This document shows, piece after piece, positions 13,830 to 16,287 of a stretch of 16,287 nt of DNA. The position numbers were made by a program, and so were the translations under genes. The stretch is from assembly GCA_964640065.1 (NCBI GenBank), contig CAZXIE010000083.1, positions 1-16,287 on the forward strand, given 5' to 3'. Below the pieces are notes generated by a model that saw nothing but the letters and a program-made list of their open reading frames with translations, was not told where the DNA came from and did no database searches. The DNA comes from JAJRXG01 sp964640065 (GTDB lineage: Bacteria; Bacteroidota; Bacteroidia; Chitinophagales; Saprospiraceae). The first letter of the stretch is position 1. The number at the start of each line of letters is the position of its first letter.

Positions 13830-14792
13830 ATGCTCGACGAAACATTCATGCAGTTCTTACTGCAGCATCAACTTAAGCACAAGCGCACACTGAATTTTCT
13901 CATCTTGATGGAGTCCATTATCTCTGCATCAAAGGCGATACAAGACCTCTACACGAAAGCAGCTATCGATAAAAACCTCTCTTACGCTGGCAATATGAAC
14001 GTCCAAGGCGAAGATGTCACCAAGATCGACCTGCTCGCTGATAACATCTTTCTACATTATCTCAAGGGATCCAAACAAGTTATCCAAGTAGTATCTGAAG
14101 AACGAGAGAAAAAAGTATCGCTCAATCCTAAAGGAAGATACTTTGTTTACTATGACCCCATCGATGGCTCTTCTAATGTCAAGCACAATCTACCTGTTGG
14201 TATCCTCTTCGGCATCTCCAAGAAAAATCTAAGTGGTAAGGAATCCAAAAGATTAAGACACGGTAACGAGTACATCGCTTCAGGTATCTTCATGATACCA
14301 TCAGGTAACTTCACCTTCTACCTAAATGATGCAGGATGCTGGAGATTCTTGAAGAGTTCAAGCGGCACCTATATCAGACCTGAAAAAGTCAAGCTCCCAA
14401 AGGACAAGAGTCAATTCAATCTTTCCTATAACACCAGCACTCTAGAGCACTACCCACCCAAACTTAGAAACTGGTTAGAAGATAATAGTGGCAAGTATGG
14501 TTTTAGATATTCGGGGTCTCTCGCAGGTGATATCCATCGCATACTTACCACAGGCGGTGTCTATATATATCCTAGCATACTCGGCGGATCAAAACCATAT
14601 CCCGCTGGAAAACTTCGCTTGCTTTACGAGTGTAATGTCGTCGCCAACATCGTCAAAGCAGCAGGTGGTGAAGCTATAGATGATCAAGGCCAACCCGTGC
14701 TAGATTTAAAGCCAACATCTCTACATCAGCGGTCTTCTATCATAGTAGGAGATAAAAAAATCATCAAAGAGATTCAAAAAATATTGAGGTGA
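13830..14792 (+). CDS. fbp: Class I fructose-1,6-bisphosphatase
   Basis: A 320-residue enzyme of gluconeogenesis that hydrolyses fructose 1,6-bisphosphate to fructose 6-phosphate in the cytoplasm. Clear class I marks are N-V-Q-G-E-D-V-T-K-I-D at about 57-67, S-E-E (89-91, metal ligands), D-P-I-D-G-S-S-N (109-116, metal/phosphate site), Y-S-G-S-L-A-G-D-I-H-R for substrate contacts, G-K-L-R-L-L-Y-E-C-N (with the metal-binding Glu) and L-H-Q-R near the end. N-terminal T-F-M-Q-F-L-L fits the family's T-L-x-x-F-L start, supporting ATG 13830. It is slightly shorter than typical (about 330-340). It lies 4 nt after the pseudouridine synthase and is probably in the same unit; it converges on the nitrilase-like gene with 17 nt between and no obvious terminator. 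Confidence 0.95.
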   Translation: MLDETFMQFLLQHQLKHKRTLNFLILMESIISASKAIQDLYTKAAIDKNLSYAGNMNVQGEDVTKIDLLADNIFLHYLKGSKQVIQVVSEEREKKVSLNPKGRYFVYYDPIDGSSNVKHNLPVGILFGISKKNLSGKESKRLRHGNEYIASGIFMIPSGNFTFYLNDAGCWRFLKSSSGTYIRPEKVKLPKDKSQFNLSYNTSTLEHYPPKLRNWLEDNSGKYGFRYSGSLAGDIHRILTTGGVYIYPSILGGSKPYPAGKLRLLYECNVVANIVKAAGGEAIDDQGQPVLDLKPTSLHQRSSIIVGDKKIIKEIQKILR

Positions 14793-14809
14793 TGGAGAGG
14801 TATTAGAAA

Positions 14810-15583
14810 TCACTCCTTTACATAAAGCGGATACTCTTTTTTAGCGTGGTTTGTTTTTTCAAGATCGACTTCTATTGTTATGAAGGGAACTTCATCAGAA
14901 GTAACTCCCATAATAGATCCATCCATAGGTTGGCATATCCAACCAGCACCGCCCCAATGAAAATCATCTTCTCCCATACCAGACCGATTAGAACTAAGAC
15001 AGTAACTACCACTGATAACTGACAATGTTTGTCCACATCTTATCCATTGATCCACAGATGAATTACCTGTGGCTCTAGGGCACAATAAAATATCTATTCC
15101 TTCTAATCCGTACTTCCTTGCATACTGCGTAAACCATACTTCTGTGCAAAGCAAAAAGCCAATTTTTACTCCATTCACTTCGATTAATTCAAAATTCTTC
15201 GATTCTCTATCAAACCAAGTCTCTTCATAAAATCCTTCTTCTTCTGGCAAAAAATATTTGGTATGCACTCTTTGATGTCCCGTTTTCTCTGTCCAGATAA
15301 AAGCAGTATTATAGAATTTATCGTCTTCTATTATAGGTTTCGAATAAGCCACAATAGTATCTCCCAGTTCATCAAGTCTCTGCACCCACTTTTCATGAGC
15401 TTCTACCACCTCTACCATTTTAGCATTGCTCGCTGTTGGATCATGTGCAATCCAAGGATAAAAAGGCATCTCTGGCAAAAGCACTATATCACTTTTATTA
15501 GCGTGACAGTGAGTTGTCAAACTCTCCCAATCTCTTTGAAACTGATCGGTATCATTGCTTAATTGACAAACTGTTACTTTCAT
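14810..15583 (-). CDS. Nitrilase-superfamily carbon-nitrogen hydrolase
   Basis: A 257-residue cytoplasmic amidohydrolase with the catalytic triad in place: Glu38 (L-L-P-E-M-P-F), Lys109 (H-T-K-Y-F-L-P-E-E-E-G-F) and Cys146 (L-L-C-T-E-V-W-F). A Glu next to the triad (E-E-E-G-F) matches the fourth conserved acid of the superfamily. It would hydrolyse an amide, carbamoyl or nitrile bond; the substrate is not evident and it does not match the omega-amidase or N-carbamoylputrescine types clearly by eye. Length is normal. The ATG at 15583 lies about 98 nt downstream of the M28 peptidase stop, same strand, so the two could be co-transcribed. Confidence 0.9.
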   Translation of the reverse strand: MKVTVCQLSNDTDQFQRDWESLTTHCHANKSDIVLLPEMPFYPWIAHDPTASNAKMVEVVEAHEKWVQRLDELGDTIVAYSKPIIEDDKFYNTAFIWTEKTGHQRVHTKYFLPEEEGFYEETWFDRESKNFELIEVNGVKIGFLLCTEVWFTQYARKYGLEGIDILLCPRATGNSSVDQWIRCGQTLSVISGSYCLSSNRSGMGEDDFHWGGAGWICQPMDGSIMGVTSDEVPFITIEVDLEKTNHAKKEYPLYVKE

Positions 15584-15681
15584 TATTATCGTTTCTTACA
15601 GAGGCAGACGGCATACACTGATATCCTGACCAAGCATGTCCTTACGAAGATCAGCACATACCAAGTTATCAGGATCTATTA

Positions 15682-16287
15682 TTAATTTCGCCGAGATAAT
15701 ACATCTCGTTCTTTCCTAAGAATATACTCTATTCCTAATTCAATACCCATTGATACAGCCACCTTATCGACCACATCTATTGTATCTCTAGAAGTATGAT
15801 AAGCGGGTTTTCCATGTTTATTAGACCAGTGCATACCAGCAAGCGTCGTTGCTTCTATGCCCGCTTTTGCAAATTCAGCGGCATCAGTACCTCCAGCCAA
15901 AAAAGGGAAAGGCACTTTTTTAATAGCATAATTCAAAGATTCACTTATGGCTATACAATCATCTACCATTGGTTCTGATAGAGTAACAAATGAATTCAAA
16001 TCAGAAGTTAGCAATCCCATCTCGCGATGGTCGTACATGCACTCAAGATTGAGATTGTACGTTTTTACCTCTTTCAATTCTGATAGAAAATCCTTGACAT
16101 AAGCTCGCGATCCCCTTAGTCCTGCTTCTTCAGCATCCCAACTTGCCACTACTACACGAGTATGTTCTAATCCTTTGTCTTCTTCCTTTTGCTCTGCAAA
16201 ATATCTACCTACCTCCATTGCTAAGGCCGTACTAATCATATTATCGCCAGCGCCAGGTGTTCCTTTCCTGTCATAAAAAAACCATAA
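15682..16287 (-). CDS. M28-family metallopeptidase, C-terminal part (N-terminus outside window)
   Basis: The frame is open to the window end, giving 201 visible residues; an internal ATG at 16239 is not the real start because family sequence continues before it (D-R-K-G-T-P-G-A-G-D-N-M). Metal-site motifs of co-catalytic zinc aminopeptidases are visible: G-A-G-D-N (bridging Asp), W-D-A-E-E-A-G (general base and zinc Glu), N-L-E in the third ligand position, F-L-A-G-G-T-D-A-A-E-F and P-A-Y-H-T-S-R-D-T (His ligand). It releases N-terminal amino acids or acts as a carboxypeptidase-like enzyme. Whether it is exported cannot be said because the N-terminus is missing. Confidence 0.88.
   Translation of the reverse strand, partial: LWFFYDRKGTPGAGDNMISTALAMEVGRYFAEQKEEDKGLEHTRVVVASWDAEEAGLRGSRAYVKDFLSELKEVKTYNLNLECMYDHREMGLLTSDLNSFVTLSEPMVDDCIAISESLNYAIKKVPFPFLAGGTDAAEFAKAGIEATTLAGMHWSNKHGKPAYHTSRDTIDVVDKVAVSMGIELGIEYILRKERDVLSRRN

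Noticed and set aside
14793..14809. Bidirectional terminator between fbp and the nitrilase gene
   Set aside because: Only a 5-bp GTGAT/ATCAC repeat around the stop codons and no T-runs.
15623..15675. Inverted repeat ATCCTGA/TCAGGAT between the nitrilase and M28 genes
   Set aside because: Only 7 bp with a 39-nt loop and no T-run; within chance expectation.

Overview
The window looks like chromosomal DNA from a member of the Bacteroidota, perhaps a Saprospiria-like marine or wastewater lineage. The phylum call rests on gene families and style: an ABC exporter whose ATPase is separate from two MacB/FtsX-type permeases, a RibF opening V-H-R-G-L-E-H-L-P, signal peptides ending in A-Q or G-Q, and starts without clear Shine-Dalgarno sequences. 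The lineage below phylum is a guess. The sequence is a draft scaffold: positions 12775-12874 are exactly 100 Ns, the usual placeholder for a gap of unknown size. No tRNA, rRNA, CRISPR array, insertion sequence or prophage gene was seen.

Layout. (1) 13-4461, minus strand: a four-gene exporter operon read as ATPase, permease, permease, HlyD/MacA-type adaptor, with an overlap and short gaps. (2) 4572-5294, minus: a secreted Tyr/Gly/Arg-rich protein with a strong intrinsic terminator. (3) 5295-5447: a divergent promoter region with a perfect 12+12 bp palindrome. (4) 5448-7123, plus: two exported proteins, a DUF6265-like protein and a thioredoxin-fold-like protein lacking cysteines, joined by a TTG start that overlaps the previous stop. 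(5) 7130-10372, minus: a GH13 alpha-glucosidase and an SSS sodium/solute symporter, a compact sugar-use operon. (6) 10373-10463: a divergent region with a long inverted repeat. (7) 10464-14792, plus: PlsC-like acyltransferase, a hairpin/terminator region, RibF fused in frame to a family 2 glycosyltransferase (crossing the gap), an RluA-type pseudouridine synthase and class I fructose-1,6-bisphosphatase. (8) 14810-16287, minus: a nitrilase-superfamily amidohydrolase and the C-terminal part of an M28 metallopeptidase that runs off the window.

Most genes are ordinary housekeeping or transport functions. The unusual items are: the RibF-glycosyltransferase fusion, whose junction is a run of nine A with stop codons close by in both other frames; a 12-mer, ATTTACRRAAGT, seen six times in 16 kb although chance predicts about 0.01, including an inverted pair between the alpha-glucosidase and plsC genes; a palindromic operator-like site before the DUF6265 gene; and two mutually exclusive hairpins before ribF. 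All motif counts were made by eye.
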